Below, piece by piece: positions 1-12,176 of a stretch of 64,000 bases of DNA (position 1 is the stretch's first letter; the number at the start of each line of letters is the position of its first letter). The stretch lies in NCBI GenBank assembly GCA_021234155.1, contig JAJEKV010000031.1, positions 2,502,055 through 2,566,054 on the forward strand. The letters run 5' to 3'. The notes beneath the pieces were generated by a model that made no database searches, was not told the origin of the DNA, and was given only the letters and a program-made list of their open reading frames with translations. The stretch is from Isoetes taiwanensis. Its lineage: Eukaryota > Streptophyta > Lycopodiopsida > Isoetales > Isoetaceae. The position numbers and the translations under genes are program-made.

Positions 1-1144
1 CCAGACCCAGCTCCAACAGGAGGATCCTATCCACAATTGAGTTCTGCCCCTCCTACAGGATATGCGTCATCTTCTGCAGGGCCATATCCTCCTATTCCAG
101 CTTCAGGGACAGGGCCATATCCCCCACCAGCGGGATCATATCCTCCATATTCAGCTCCACCAGCAGGGCCATATCCTCCATTTCCAGCTCCAGCAACATC
201 CTCATATCCTCCAGCAGCTGCTGCATGCTTTCCATCTACAGCTCCAGCAGCAGGGTCATATCCTACAGCTCCACCTTCTGGATCATACCCTTCAGCCCCA
301 AGCGCAGGGACATATCCAGCACCATCAAGTGAAGGATATCGACCATCAAATTATGCCCCTCCTCCTCTAGGATACCCTGCTACGCCCACTGATCAGCCTC
401 AGACTCAACTTCCCATTCAGCCTCAGCCTCAGCTTCAGTCTGCCATTCTAAGCCATCCTCCACAGGCTGATGTTGAACCCCCCAAACCCCCAAAGCAAGA
501 CCCTCCTTCTCAGGAAACCCTTTTCAAAACTGAGATCCATCAAGTGTCTAGCATTTTCTACAAGGAGCTTCCTAAGGCATCTAAAGATAATGTCACTACC
601 TTCTTCAAAGGCCTGGACAAGGATAAAGATGGCAAGGTTACACTTAAAGAGCTTCAAGAGATCCTCCCAGGCATTAAACTTGACAAGATTTTTAAACTCC
701 TGGATGCTAATAACAGTGGTGACCTAGATTATGAGGAATGCGTTACTTTCTTCTACATGATAAATTATAAGCCTTCATGCAACCATTGCGGAGATATAAT
801 ACTGGGGACTTACTTTTCCTGCCCAGATTGTTGGCTTGCAGGTTCAGGCGGAAAGGAGAGTGATGATGTAGATACTTACGACTTGTGTATCGATTGCTAC
901 TCCAAGAAAGAGTTTTCCCATCCGCACAAAGACCTTTTGGATCATAACATGCTCCTAGCTGCTCTGCGCAGGATGATAAGTGTATCAGAGACTAGGGTAA
1001 ATGATATATTCATTCATTTTTTCGGAAGTAATCTGTTTCAGAAATTGATTGTGTGTTTGCGTGCAGAAACCAACCTCACCTGCTGATGATTTTCTCCTTG
1101 CGCTGGCAGCATTGAGCATGCAACGCATGGGGGGGATAAAATAA
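1..1144 (+). CDS. EF-hand / ZZ-like zinc-finger protein with Pro/Tyr-rich N-terminus (5' partial)
   Basis: The reading frame is open from base 1, so the gene starts beyond the left edge; the TTG at 37 is not a start. Exon 1 runs to 996 (AGG, then GTAAAT donor); the last exon is 1067-1144 after a GTGCAG acceptor, in phase, ending TAA. The first ~150 residues repeat motifs such as SYPP and GPYPP, a low-complexity disordered tail typical of plant membrane or calcium-signalling proteins. Two EF-hand loops follow: DKDKDGKVTLKE (nt 615-650) and DANNSGDLDYEE (nt 703-738); both keep acidic positions 1, 3, 5 and 12. A C-x2-C, C-x2-C, C-x2-C, then H-x-H cluster (nt 778-940) looks like a ZZ zinc finger. 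Probably a calcium-responsive adaptor; the exact role is not known to me. The C-terminus is inferred from splicing. Confidence 0.85.
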
Positions 1145-1300
1145 CCCAGGACATGTGTAGACAAATCTCGGCTGCCTATGGTCTCATTATATATAGCAAG
1201 TAGAGCAGTGCTATAAATACGCTTCATTTTCCACTGAGCGTTGCACTAAACTGCAAGCTATTCTTTTCATCCCAAAAGCTGTATGTCATTTTTGTATTAA

Positions 1301-1306
1301 AATAAA
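1301..1306 (+). terminator. AATAAA polyadenylation signal of the EF-hand gene
   Basis: AATAAA lies 157 bp after the inferred stop at 1142-1144, followed by a T-rich stretch. The position fits a plant 3' UTR. Confidence 0.5.
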
Positions 1307-3440
1307 TAAGTTTTTATTTTGCATAAGTTTAGATGCACACAAAGGGAAGTGTCTCTAGTATTGGCATTAAGCAAAGTGTGATTACATATAATCAATATGC
1401 TATGAACATATCATTTTCTTGGCCTTATAGTTACCCCAACAAAGCGCTCGTCTGGAGCTGGACATCTCCATTTAGGGGCTAACATTTTTAAGGAGTGAAA
1501 TTTTGAAGTGAAATTTAATCTACCGCATGCTTAAGGAGTTTTTGAAGTCTTGGTAAGTTCCCTTAAATAAAAACTATCTATCTATCTTAAGAATACTCAA
1601 AGGATAGTACTAGAAAGACTTGCGTGGAATTTTTGGATCAACTTGAGCAAGTATTCTTTAAAGTTCCAATACATGAGGGTGTTTTGTTAGGTTGTGAGAT
1701 GCAAAGCAGATAACTTAGGAGCATCCAAACAATTTTTTACGATTTTGATTTTACAATATGGCCATATAATGCCAAATCTAGACTGTAGGATGGCAATTTT
1801 GACTTTAAAATGCCAAATTTGAACTGTAAAATGGCAATTTCAATCTGTAACTGTAAAATGGCAATGTCAAACTGTAAAATGACGGCTTGATATTCTATAA
1901 TGTTGATTTGCAAAATGATAATCACTACATAACATGGCAATGCTACTGAAAAAAGAAGAAGAAGATGGCACTTCGCGCCCATCTCATTCTAGAACATAAT
2001 GTTATGTTTGTCATTAAATAACAACTACTAGATCCTAGTTTTTTTCGTTGAAGAACTTCATCTTAATGCCAATCGTAGTTATGCAAGAAGAGATGTGCAT
2101 TGGATTGTAACAAACATAAGCATGCATATTAGTCCCAAAAATACCTTCCTGTGATAAGTTGTTGTTCTTTCAATTTCATGCTTGCTATATTAGGGGTTTT
2201 TCATGAAATTTGAACTCGTGGAAATATAGGTGGAATACGAATTTGTACAGCATATGTGCTTTAACTAAGAGTATAAGGTCATAATTGGTCAATCAACGTT
2301 CAATATTCTGCCTTTTTATGTGTGCTTTCTGTTCCACAAGCCAACAATTCCAAAATGTTCATTTCTTTCAAATTTGAGAGACCGAACTTTTTATTTTAAC
2401 TTCAACAAATATTGCTTCAAGTGTCTAAGAATATGAACGTGTATGTAGCTAGGCATTATCATCTATGATATGCATCTATCAGTTATGTTGCAGTCACTGG
2501 CGATACACTTGACGAGTTTGTTATTTTCTTCTCATGATCTTAATGTCATCATGTCTTTCTAGCTATGTTGTTAGCTTCTGCTTCGATATGAAGCAAGCAG
2601 CAAGTGATAGGTTCTAGTTGATCATGATTTCATGTGCATTTTCTTACACCAGGAGAACTTAAAAACAATCGAGGCAACTTTATGGCAACATATTGGATCC
2701 TATTGGCACAAGCGAAATACAATGATAAAAATAAAAATTAATGGTCCATAAAATAGCTTGGGAATATTGGAATAATAATAAAATAATCAAAACAGATGAT
2801 GAAGTTTGGCAATCCAAGCATAAGAGCCAGGTCACATGAGGATGTTGACGTGATCTACATCATGTCGACATGTTTAAAACGTTCGGGTCATATGTTCATG
2901 TCAAATATAATTCTACGTGTCAAATTTTTAGGGATTTAGGGTCAATTTTTTTTTAAAGTTGCTACCTATCAAATATCTAGGGATTCATGTCAACATGAAC
3001 CCATCCAACCGAAGACATGAACCCATCCAACCGAAGAGGAAGCCGGTGGGACGGATCCATGTTGACAGCAATCCATTCATGTCAAAAACAAACATGCGAC
3101 CCCTCACTTCATGTCAAAAACAAACATGCGACCCCTCACTTTTGGCATTTTGACGTCTTTCCATTCATGTTGACATGTACATGTGACCATACCCTAAGTC
3201 AAGTACTCAAAAATTCTCTTCATAATATGTCCAACTTTTGCTCTCAAGAATCATCCAACGAATTTATTCGTTCTACTTGTCAATATGTTGTTTTTGTTGC
3301 TTTCAGCCAGCATAGACTGTTAAATGATCATATGTATTAAAACTTGGCATTTGATCACATTTTAGAACAATTGATGAATTTTAGGTGAATATCACCTTGC
3401 GAACTTGAGCTGTAACACTTTTTTCCCTGTTACAATGAAC
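1307..3440. other. Intergenic, no gene seen
   Basis: AT-rich sequence with no coding signal on either strand. It holds two minor repeats. One is about four degenerate copies of a CTGTAAAATGGCAAT-like motif at 1795-1885. The other is two back-to-back duplications at 2996-3137: an 18-19-bp unit (CATGAACCCATCCAACC) and a 32-bp unit starting CATGTCAAAAACAAACATG. Confidence 0.6.
2996..3137. repeat. Two adjacent short tandem duplications
   Basis: A unit starting CATGAACCCATCC occurs at about 2996 and 3017. A 32-bp unit starting CATGTCAAAAACAAAC occurs at about 3079 and 3111, effectively identical in both copies. Such exact copies suggest recent replication slippage. Confidence 0.8.
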
Positions 3441-6400
3441 TCATTTCTTTTTTCTAGATCTTTTCTCCTTTTTAAAGACCCTATATAATGACAAGCTTGA
3501 TTGTAGTCTATATAGTTCTTTTCTCAGACCTTCATTGGTCTTAATGGCTTTTAATAATTTGAAGTAAGATTTGAAGCTTTGATCTGGAGCATCTGGCTCA
3601 GACTCCAAAATCATGCTAACCTTCAGTGCATCCACTTCAGACCTAGAAACCCGATAAATGTTCCTTCTTGTGAATTTTGATGGGAGCTTGACAGGAGGTC
3701 GAAATCCACCACTATCTGTGGAGTACATGGCAGCTGCCACGGTGGGTTGTAAAATTGGATATACTGAAGCTTCAGAGGATGCCATATCTCCAATTTGGGT
3801 TGACATCTTTTGGATTGCTGGATGATAATGCTTTGATAGCAAGCAGAGTTCCCATAATAATGTATTGAAGGCTCCACTAAGATCAGGGTCAACACTTTCT
3901 GGCTGAAAAACCTGAAACGACAAAGCTGTTGGTTAATCAGAGGGCCTTGCATGCATTGTTATTGGTCCAAAATCTAGAAGGCAGTGACCCTAAGAACCTG
4001 ATCTCTTAAAACATCAATGACCCTAATATGCAAAAATCGTTTTTAACCTATTCTTTTGCATGATATAAAGTTAGTATCTACTAGAGAGCACATACCGAGA
4101 TGCCGCTACCAAGAGCAATCCCACCGATTTCATTTTCCAGCATTCTGCGGCACTGTTTGTGTTTTACTAGCAAATGCTGAACCGTTGATAGAGCTGCAAA
4201 ATAATAAAATGCAGTAAGTAATATGAACTTCACACAAGTACTAACCCATAGAACATACAAGACATTGATGAGCCAGTTGGGAGGTGGAGAGCCAATGAAG
4301 CTAGGCGCTTCAAAAATCCTGCAATTCTTTGCATGTCATGATGGCGTCCCTCACAAAGGATCACTTGTAAGGCAGTTGCGAATATAGCTTCTTGTTGACC
4401 CCTATACTGCCCCAAGAGACGTTAAGCTCTATGCTGACATAATTTTCATAACTTAACAACCATTCAGTCACCTTGGCAAGCTGGACTGCAAAAGGATTTT
4501 GTAGTACTCAATATAGAAATCCTTCAAGTCAACATTAAGTGCATCCATGTTGTTTCGCACGATCTTCAATGCAGCAATGCAGCATTGCATTCGCTCTTGC
4601 ACAGATAATATCAGCTCAGCTCTTTTGGCCACTTCTATGCCATCAGGGACATTATTGAGAGCCAGTTTCCGGAGAACTCCAAGCAAGTCACCAAGAAATT
4701 CAATGCTTATTAAATGAGAGAATTTCAGGAGACCATCCAGGCAAGCTCCAAGAAGAGGATGAGATCCCAAATCAGTCACCAAGGTAATGGGACACTCTAG
4801 TGGTTTCACATGATTATTCCTACATATCATTTTTAGAAAAGCACATTTTCATGAGACCTGATAAATATTGTCCTATGTTCCAAAAAGCTGACCACGTGAA
4901 ATTGACCAACAGCAAGTAAAACATACCAGACTTTAAATGGATCCAATGCATTTTTGAGTATACGAAAGTATGTTTCAAATACAGCAGAGAGAGTCAATGT
5001 CTGCAGCCGTTTACATTCTGCTCTGTCCATGTCCACAGTGGCTTCTTTGAAGTCAACCTCTACCTGCAAATAAACTTGTAGTTTTATTCAGACTTCATAG
5101 TATACAGGTATTTATGCTGAAGCAATCGAATGGCTCCTCTTCAACTCTTAACTAGCAAACTTGAAATTTTCTACTGACCAAGCAAAAGATACTGTAGATT
5201 GACAGACCTCTTGCTTGAGCTGGTGTGCTAAAGCACGCTTCTTTTCTCTTCTCTCTCTCCTCTCCTGTGACTTCGTCTTATGATTAAAATGAGAACCTTC
5301 TTCACCCTTTCCATTTTCTGATCTAGATGTTTTGCCAATATCTTCATCAAAGTGTAAGGCCAGGAAAACCTGAATGTACAAAGCAAGTGTGTCCAAAATA
5401 AGAACAAGAAAACCACTTCAGAATGTCAGAAAGTAAGCTAGTCACCTCTATCACATCTGGATGAAGTTGACAGTTATAGATTTTTACAAAATCCGCAATA
5501 AGCTGAACAGCTTGGACAGTGGCCTCACCTCCATGTTTGGATTCTAATTTAAAAAGAGACCGAATTGCTTGGCAACTTAACTTCCTGCATTAAACAATTC
5601 CACAATGGTTAGTCAGCCTATAAAGTCAAATAAAAGACATACTGCAGTCCTTATGCATCCGACAAAATTCAAGCATGGAAAGAAAGGTCCCTGCAATAGT
5701 TCTGAGTAATGAAAGCAGTTACAAGACACAAAAAATTAAATGTAAAAAGCTATATGTCAATCAACAACATACTTTGATAACTAAAACCATATCAACAACC
5801 AGTTCATTGTACATCCATGGGTCGATTGCAAACCTGTTTTCTTCATCTACAGATCCCATGAAAGGTACAATAGCTGCGAGGAGGCTCTCACGAAAATTAA
5901 AATGCGGAATAGATTCAAGAAGATGACAGAGGCACTTTAGTGCAACAGCTTGCAAGGAACGTGAATTTGACGCCTTTATTACTACTTTCAGATAAGTCTG
6001 CACACTCACAAAAATTCATCCATCAAACATTTCTTTCCGACCTACAAAACCATAAGAAGATAGCGAAAATATTTGAAGCATTGTCAAAAGAAAATTTCAG
6101 ATCATCGGTCACCTAGATGCCAACATTGGCATCACTATAGACTATCCCTTTCATATTGTGAATCAAAGCTCTTCCTTATATAAAAGTGGTGCAAGCGATT
6201 CACTAGCTAATACCCCATTGTTCATTTTCAGCAGCTATCATGTAAAATGGCAAACAAAATCAAGTACTTCAAGAAGTTCCGTGATTATATCTCCATTTGA
6301 GTACGTGTTTGAGTATTCCTTGGCAACTCTTTGTGTTTATAACCTGTTTCCTTTTTCAGTTATGAGTGGCAGATCAAATTTTATTAATAGTTTAACAGCA

Positions 6401-8362
6401 TCTGCTTTAGATCATTTTACTAATTTGCTTCATCTTAGAGGTTAAGATAAACCTGGCAGTCCCAAGTGCCTGCAATGTTCATCCATAAGTTTATATTCGA
6501 TTGTAGATCACTTTCCAAAGGGGTTATAACTAATGGGGATAGAAAAATTTACATGCTGTGCAAAATCCTGAGCATACCTGATAAGACCCTAAGAGAGAAG
6601 ATTCGTAGTCCCTTATTTTCTTAACTTCCTTTGATACTTGCACCTCTAATTCTTTAGCTGTAGGTAATCTTATTTTGTACCTGCACAAAGACAACATAGA
6701 CTCAACTTGCAAGCTAGGAAACAGAATACTGGCACCATCATGGGAACACAGATGCAAACCCAGGAATTATATCCTTGAATATAGCCATTAATGAGAGCAT
6801 CGCTACTTGGCGGGTTCTTCTGTCATTGTTACTGCATAGGTCCAACAGCTCTTTCAAAGAGGTAAAATTTGCTTCAGGATCTGTAAGCAACGCTGTCCCA
6901 AGCTCTGCAATATGACACTTTAACTCTTCATGGTTCTTCCCAACAAAATATCCTGTTACTAGTTCCTCCTCCTGCCCATCCTACAGAAAAAGCTCTAAAT
7001 TATGATACTGAATTGCATAACAGCAGAGATAATATCAGACCCAAACCTAACATACAGTGAGCCACCCCCAGGGCAATTTCCAGGAGTGTACTATTTTACC
7101 TGTACTAATTACAACTGATGATTATTCACAGTCTAGTATCCAAATGTGCAATGAGATAGGAAATAGCTGCTGAATGATTATATATTACCCAACCATAAGG
7201 CTCCATTTTTAAAAAAAAGCAGTTCAAAAAATTGTTCCATGGGCTGACCAGTTACAAAGATGCAAGAAATAATTTGAGGCAAATGGAACCACAAAACATT
7301 CTAGTTTTCTAGGCCTTTCCAGTTTGTCACCCTAAAACCTACTCGTGTGAGAGTTTTTCCAAAAAAGGAAAATGCTACCAATACCTGAAGCCTTGGCCTC
7401 CCAGATCTAGCCTATGCAACAGCCTTAACATTTTTAATCAAATTACTATTTTACAGATGACTATAGACCCACATTTGTTTGTTCCTTATCCTTCTTCACT
7501 GGTAGCCAATCACTAGCACTAGACAAGAACTGCATCTTTTGATGACATAACTTTGAAATATTTTGAAATTGCAATCATACTGACCTGGTGCTCTAGTATT
7601 GAATCCGCTTTCAACTTCTGCTCTTTTTTTTGCTCTTTTCGTTTGGTCCGCTTCTGCTTCTTCTGTTCTTTTTTGGAAAGCTTGGATGGTTTGTCTGCGC
7701 TGACCTTTGCAGCATCTCCTTTAACAACTTGATTTATGGTTTGATTGCCATCTTTTTCAATTGCCGCTGCAAATATAAAGACATGGGCTACCAATGTGAA
7801 CACAATTGACACAGAAGTTTATGCACAGGATACTTATATAACACCCACCATCAGGGATTCGTTTTGATTGTCTGAAGTGAAGCTCGCCATCAAGTGTTTT
7901 AACAGGCAGAACATCTCCAGGATCAACTGCAGGTTCGACCTGAAGTTTGGATTTACCTTCTCGTTTTTCATAATACCTCTCCAAGTCATCTCCATCCTCT
8001 GACTTGAGCCCCAATACATGCCTAGTATACCAAAATTATAAATGCAAGTAGAATTACGCATTTTGCAAAGGAAACTACGGCTAGAAAGAGTAGCATTACT
8101 TGGTGATGCTCTTAGTGTCCAGGTTAGCGAGAAGACCAGCATAACGCTTATTTTGATTAACAAACTCCACATCCTCGTCAGAAATTTCTATTTCTTCTTC
8201 GGCAATATCAGGAGGGAGAAGAGGCACATGCTGTAGAGAATAAAACCAATTAAGCTGGTGTTAGCCTGCATTGGCAAATTTGAAGAGCAAGCTAACCTGT
8301 TGTTTAAGTTTGGAGTGCTTCCGCTTCCGGGACTGCGGGTCGGGACCTGCCCCCTTGGCCAT
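3441..8362 (-). CDS. NOC3: Nucleolar complex protein 3 (NOC3), 14 exons, complete
   Basis: NOC3 is an HEAT-repeat, CBF/Mak21-family factor that works with NOC2 in late 60S pre-ribosome maturation and export from the nucleolus. Exons on the minus strand: 8297-8362, 8100-8230, 7849-8021, 7585-7766, 6760-6980, 6578-6680, 5834-5997, 5446-5584, 5208-5369, 4927-5063, 4472-4819, 4259-4401, 4096-4193, 3441-3911. Every junction is GT-AG and keeps phase, giving 845 residues, close to the ~830 usual in plants. Family landmarks are visible: a basic N-terminus (MAKGAGPDPQSRKRKHSK), a lysine-rich coiled segment in exon 4, FKDIIPG then YKIRLPTAKELE across exons 5/6, SHPLLGACLDGL in exon 11, and LWELCLLSKHYHPA in the last exon. 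The C-terminus ends in a basic KKEKRSRKKK tail. Nothing looks broken. The exon model is my reading of the sequence, not transcript-supported. Confidence 0.93.
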
Positions 8363-8546
8363 GGGAAGTAGGGTTTTGGGAAAAAAGAATTGAGGGTTTA
8401 ATGAAATATTTTTTATATCAAAACAAAACAAAACAAGGTCAATGCCAAAAGTGAAAGTGGTGGTGGTGGGGAAGTGACCATTTCAAGGCCTAGATTTTTG
8501 GGTTGCGTGAAAAGGCAAACCCTTGTTTGATTGTGTATTATAAGGA

Positions 8547-9085
8547 TTAGGAATTGAATTGAATTGAATATTTTTTTATCATCCACGGAGACCCAATATA
8601 AATCGCAGCAGGCGCATTACTGCCCGGATTATAAAAAACCCCGCCCCGAAGTGTTTTTGAGAGAATAATCATGGTAGCAATAAGATTGCTGAGAAGTTGC
8701 ACAAATATACATGATGAAGTATATATACACGTTAAGTGTTTGTCCGAGGGCATATCTGAGCCCTCATATCCATTACCTCTTGAATGTATGATCTCAGTGA
8801 AGCCGTGCTCAGTATCATGTGTCACGACTCGTTGGGCCTGACCAACAGAGCATAGCGTGTCCGAATTTGATTATACGCCGAGCTGCTCTGGAAGGTGTGA
8901 CATTCATTTTCAACGGCTTCCATCTGGCAGCACTGATAAAACCTATTCTGGCGCGGCTCCGCGGTCCATTTGCCTGTCTCAATTCGGAGATGGTGGGCAC
9001 CTGCGCGAATAGAGGCGATGAGCCTGTATTTTTTCATGGGCAGATGTGAACGCAGGTAACGTTGTGGGCCTTGTTTCAACATGGG
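8547..9085 (-). mobile_element. LINE 3'-end relic (C-terminal ORF2 piece plus 3' UTR and tail)
   Basis: On the minus strand, 8822-9082 reads as a LINE ORF2 C-terminus: HHLRIETGKW, a C-x2-C pair, and a downstream cysteine before SAYNQIRTRY. This is the zinc-knuckle-like end found after the reverse transcriptase of plant LINEs. A 3' UTR follows and the element ends in a short (TTCAA)n tail, seen on the plus strand as GAATTGAATTGAATTG at 8549-8565. The reverse transcriptase is missing, so it is 5'-truncated and dead. It lies 185 bp upstream of the NOC3 start codon. Confidence 0.65.
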
Positions 9086-10060
9086 ATTTATGTATTGCTA
9101 TTAGGAGTACTCCTTAGATTCGAATAGGTCAAAGGCATGGAATCTGATATATACCGTATTTTTCAACCATTGATTTCAACTTTTAGGCTTCATATATTCT
9201 TAAATTTTAACCTTTGTGGCTATTGAATTAACCTTTTATTCAATTAATTAAGAGGCTTAGCAGGTTTGATCTTTTGAGAGGCATTAGCACAATGCCAAAC
9301 CTCTACCCATCTAATTTTACAGAATGCACGAATTAGTGCAAATCTGGCGATTTATCATGTGGCAGAAGAAAAAGTCATTTGTTTCGACAGGATGTGGGAA
9401 AAGTCAAATGGATTATATTAGTTTTGTGGTGCTTGATATATGACAGTTGAAGAGACAACCATGGGAAGATTCCCTCATAATAATCACAGAGAACTATTCC
9501 GAACAAACTATATTCTTGCACTACAACTCACATGAAAACAACATCCCGATAGATAGGCTTTTCATTCATCTCAACAGTTTTTTCTACAATGGTATAGGGT
9601 GGGTAGCTGCACATCGCAGGCTACCCAAAAAAAGAAAAACATAGGGAATATCCAATTATAACACCTGGACCCCAAATAAAATTGTGTGCTACAGACGTTG
9701 GCTAGTGTACCTGCTGAGAGCTTATCGTCAGGATTAAAAAACCCCGCCCTTTCGGGTTTTCGAGGAAAAACCCTAGCGATAAAATCTCGGCAAGAGGCTT
9801 GGACAACACAGGGCTGCTAAACGTTCCCACAAAAAACCCACGCCCACGAGAAATACCGGTCGGCGCATCACCCCTGGACCTGCACATCACCAACAGGAAA
9901 ACCAATAGAGAAAAAACCTAAAAAAGCGAGGGGCTGGTCACGCGTGCCATGCGACAAAAAACAACATTTACACCTCGAAAAAACGAGGGGCTGGTAACGC
10001 ATGCCACGCGACAAATATGAACATATACATAACAATTTTAAGGGGGGGAGGGTGGGAGCC
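9086..10060. other. Intergenic; short repeats and possible LINE 3'-end fragment
   Basis: No gene is supported. At 9505-9550 a segment (ATTCTTGCACTACAACTCAC...) recurs at about 10241-10285. At 9730-9775 a motif with AAACCCCGCCC, then GGGTTTTCGAGGAAAAACCC resembles the 3' UTRs of the LINE pieces at 8610 and inside the array. A unit CGAGGGGCTGGT...GCGACAAA is tandemly duplicated at 9927-10016. Confidence 0.5.
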
Positions 10061-10243
10061 ATGGATACTACTGAGAGATGAGAAAGCGCCGATGAAACGT
10101 CGATGAAGAACTCTGCAATAAATAGCGATCCCCCAACCTGATGAATGGCCTAAAAATGCATGCGATGCATGCATGCGACGCATGCAATGTATGCATGCTC
10201 GTCTTGTGCAAGAATCTCGATCCGCTACGCGAATCGATGACAT
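10061..10243. repeat. Direct repeat copy 1 with GCATGC-rich core
   Basis: About 180 bp (GGATACTACTGAGAGATGAG... to ...CGAATCGATGACATT) is repeated at 10449-10631 with only a few changes. The core at about 10157-10199 alternates purine and pyrimidine in GCATGC/CATGCATG units, the RY (Sph) box pattern. Confidence 0.85.
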
Positions 10244-10448
10244 TCTTGCACTGCGACTCGTATGAAAACAACAACATCCCGATACCAGAGAACTTCAAAT
10301 ACTAGATCCGAGGAGAAAAATTGAAGATTGTCCTGTGCCGGACAAAAGGGCAAAGATAGAAGAGGTTAGAAAGGATATGACTGGTCAAGAAAGAGTAGCT
10401 CATGCAAGAAGAAGCTCCTCCTCTGCATGAGATCAAAGAATTGAAGCC

Positions 10449-10631
10449 CTGGATACTGCTGAGAGATGAGAAAGTGCCGATGAAACGTCGATGAAGAACT
10501 CTGCAATAAATAGCGATCCCCCAACCTGATGAACGGCCTAAAAATGCATGTGATGCATGCATGCGACGCATGCAATGCATGCATGCTCGTCTTGTGCAAG
10601 AATCTCGATCCGCTACACGAATCGATGACAT
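10449..10631. repeat. Direct repeat copy 2 with GCATGC-rich core
   Basis: Second copy of the 10061-10243 unit, spaced about 205 bp from it. Differences are single bases (for example GCGCCGATG versus GTGCCGATG). Confidence 0.85.
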
Positions 10632-10739
10632 TAATGAGAGGTCTGCTTTCTTATCTCTAGAACATGATTTAAACTAATATGTAGAATAATAGAAGGGGTT
10701 ACAGGGGGATTTGATATGGATGCATAAATCATTCCTGGG

Positions 10740-11002
10740 GCCATAGACCATATCGCTAAAACGAATGGGTTACTATGTCAGAATTACTTGCATGCTCGTA
10801 TATCTCCACATTTAAAACAGGTAATTGCTTGATGTAGATCGAGCTGTGGGCTAAGATATTGATTCAAGCTCACACTTCTCATATATTCCAGTCTTTAGAT
10901 GTGGCATGCTTTGCCCCATTCAAAGCAACCTTTAACAGGTTGAGAGCTAAGTATGTGATTATGAGGAATAAGCATGAGCATAAAAAGAGAAGAGATAGTT
11001 GA
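10740..11002 (+). pseudogene. DDE_1 (pogo/Tc1-like) transposase fossil
   Basis: From about 10865 one frame reads QAHTSHIFQSLDVACFAPFK..., ending at a TGA at 11000-11002. This matches the DDE_1 superfamily signature HTSHxLQPLDVxxFxPxK near the end of the catalytic core. Just upstream, in another frame, AAAACGAATGGGTTAC reads KTNGLLCQNY, like the KTNGWMTxxLF block of the same family. The frames are not continuous, so the element is dead. No terminal inverted repeats were found. Confidence 0.55.
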
Positions 11003-12176
11003 GATTATCTCCAATCATATCCAGGAAGGTTTAACCCCTAACGACATAAGGGCATAATGTAGAGCCACGAGGATTTACCTTTTAGATTGTACAAAACTTG
11101 TTGCAAGTGCAATTGGCTATACAAATTAAAGGCCAAGGGGTCTAGCCATATGTAGCCAGTTAAGCACATTAGATGGCTGAGGATGAATATGGTAATGAGA
11201 AGAGTGAGGAAGACGTAGGAATTGAGGATGACGGGTAAAAAGAGGAGCTTCTATGAGGTATAAACGTCTTCAACTTAGCAACGATGTTCCCAAACATAGT
11301 CCACATGCCGCAAAGTTCAGGTGTGCCTCGGCTAGGATTGTCTCTAGTAATGTGCTTTTGTATTCAAGAATGTTCATTCCTGGAACATTCTAGATATGAA
11401 AGGAGCAACGATCATTTGCCTCTCTAGCACGTGGAATCAAGTTCATGGCCCCATATCAAACTGTTCTGCAAGAGACCTCTACGTCTTCAAAGAGTTGATC
11501 TGGAACATCACATTATATATTGTCAGAAAGTGGTAAGCATGGGCGACTCATGCCTTTCAAATCTCGTCTACATGTCTTTGAGTCCACAATGTCTTAAAGC
11601 CTATTGGAAGGAGAAATGAACCATTTGTTCTCCAGATGGACCGTGCAGGAACGGGGCTACATGTAGGTGCATAATAATGAGGATCACAGTCGTAAACAAT
11701 ATCTGGACAAGTGTTTCATTAGTTCTGCCATCTCCGTTCTCTAGTTTCTAGATTTCTTGCTCTGGGGGATTCATGCTAGATGCTCGCCCCAATCTAACAT
11801 TGAAGTTTATCATTCATACAAAGAACAAAGAGTTGATAGTGTTGTATTTGTTTAGGGGTTGTTAGCATTCAACATTCCCTCTGAAATAATATACATATTG
11901 TTTTTCAATTTCTTGCTAAAGGATCAATAGTTGCGAGAGGAGGTTGACAAGAAAAAGGAAGAGACAATCATATCAGATATCATAAATACTACATATTATT
12001 TTATTATCTTTTTTTCATGGCTATAAAACCATGTCATATATTTCTTAAGGTATTTCTTGAAGTTTTTCTCTCTCAGGCCGGTGGCCATTTCTTCATATAT
12101 AAGTGTGTCGTTAGTGCTCATAGTTACAAAGGCTCCATCTCTCCTGTGGGTTCTAGCAAAATCAATGACATGGAGT
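11003..12176. other. Intergenic, nothing supported
   Basis: AT-rich sequence between the transposase fossil and the array. It may include decayed flanks of the same DNA transposon. No gene, RNA or clear repeat was recognised. Confidence 0.5.

Noticed and set aside
37-39. TTG at 37 as the start of the EF-hand protein
   Set aside because: The same frame is open from base 1 with the same Pro-rich repeat character, so the gene begins outside the window.
1795-1885. Spaced CTGTAAAATGGCAAT repeats as a CRISPR-like array
   Set aside because: Only a few degenerate units with irregular spacing in a plant nuclear genome; simple slippage explains it.
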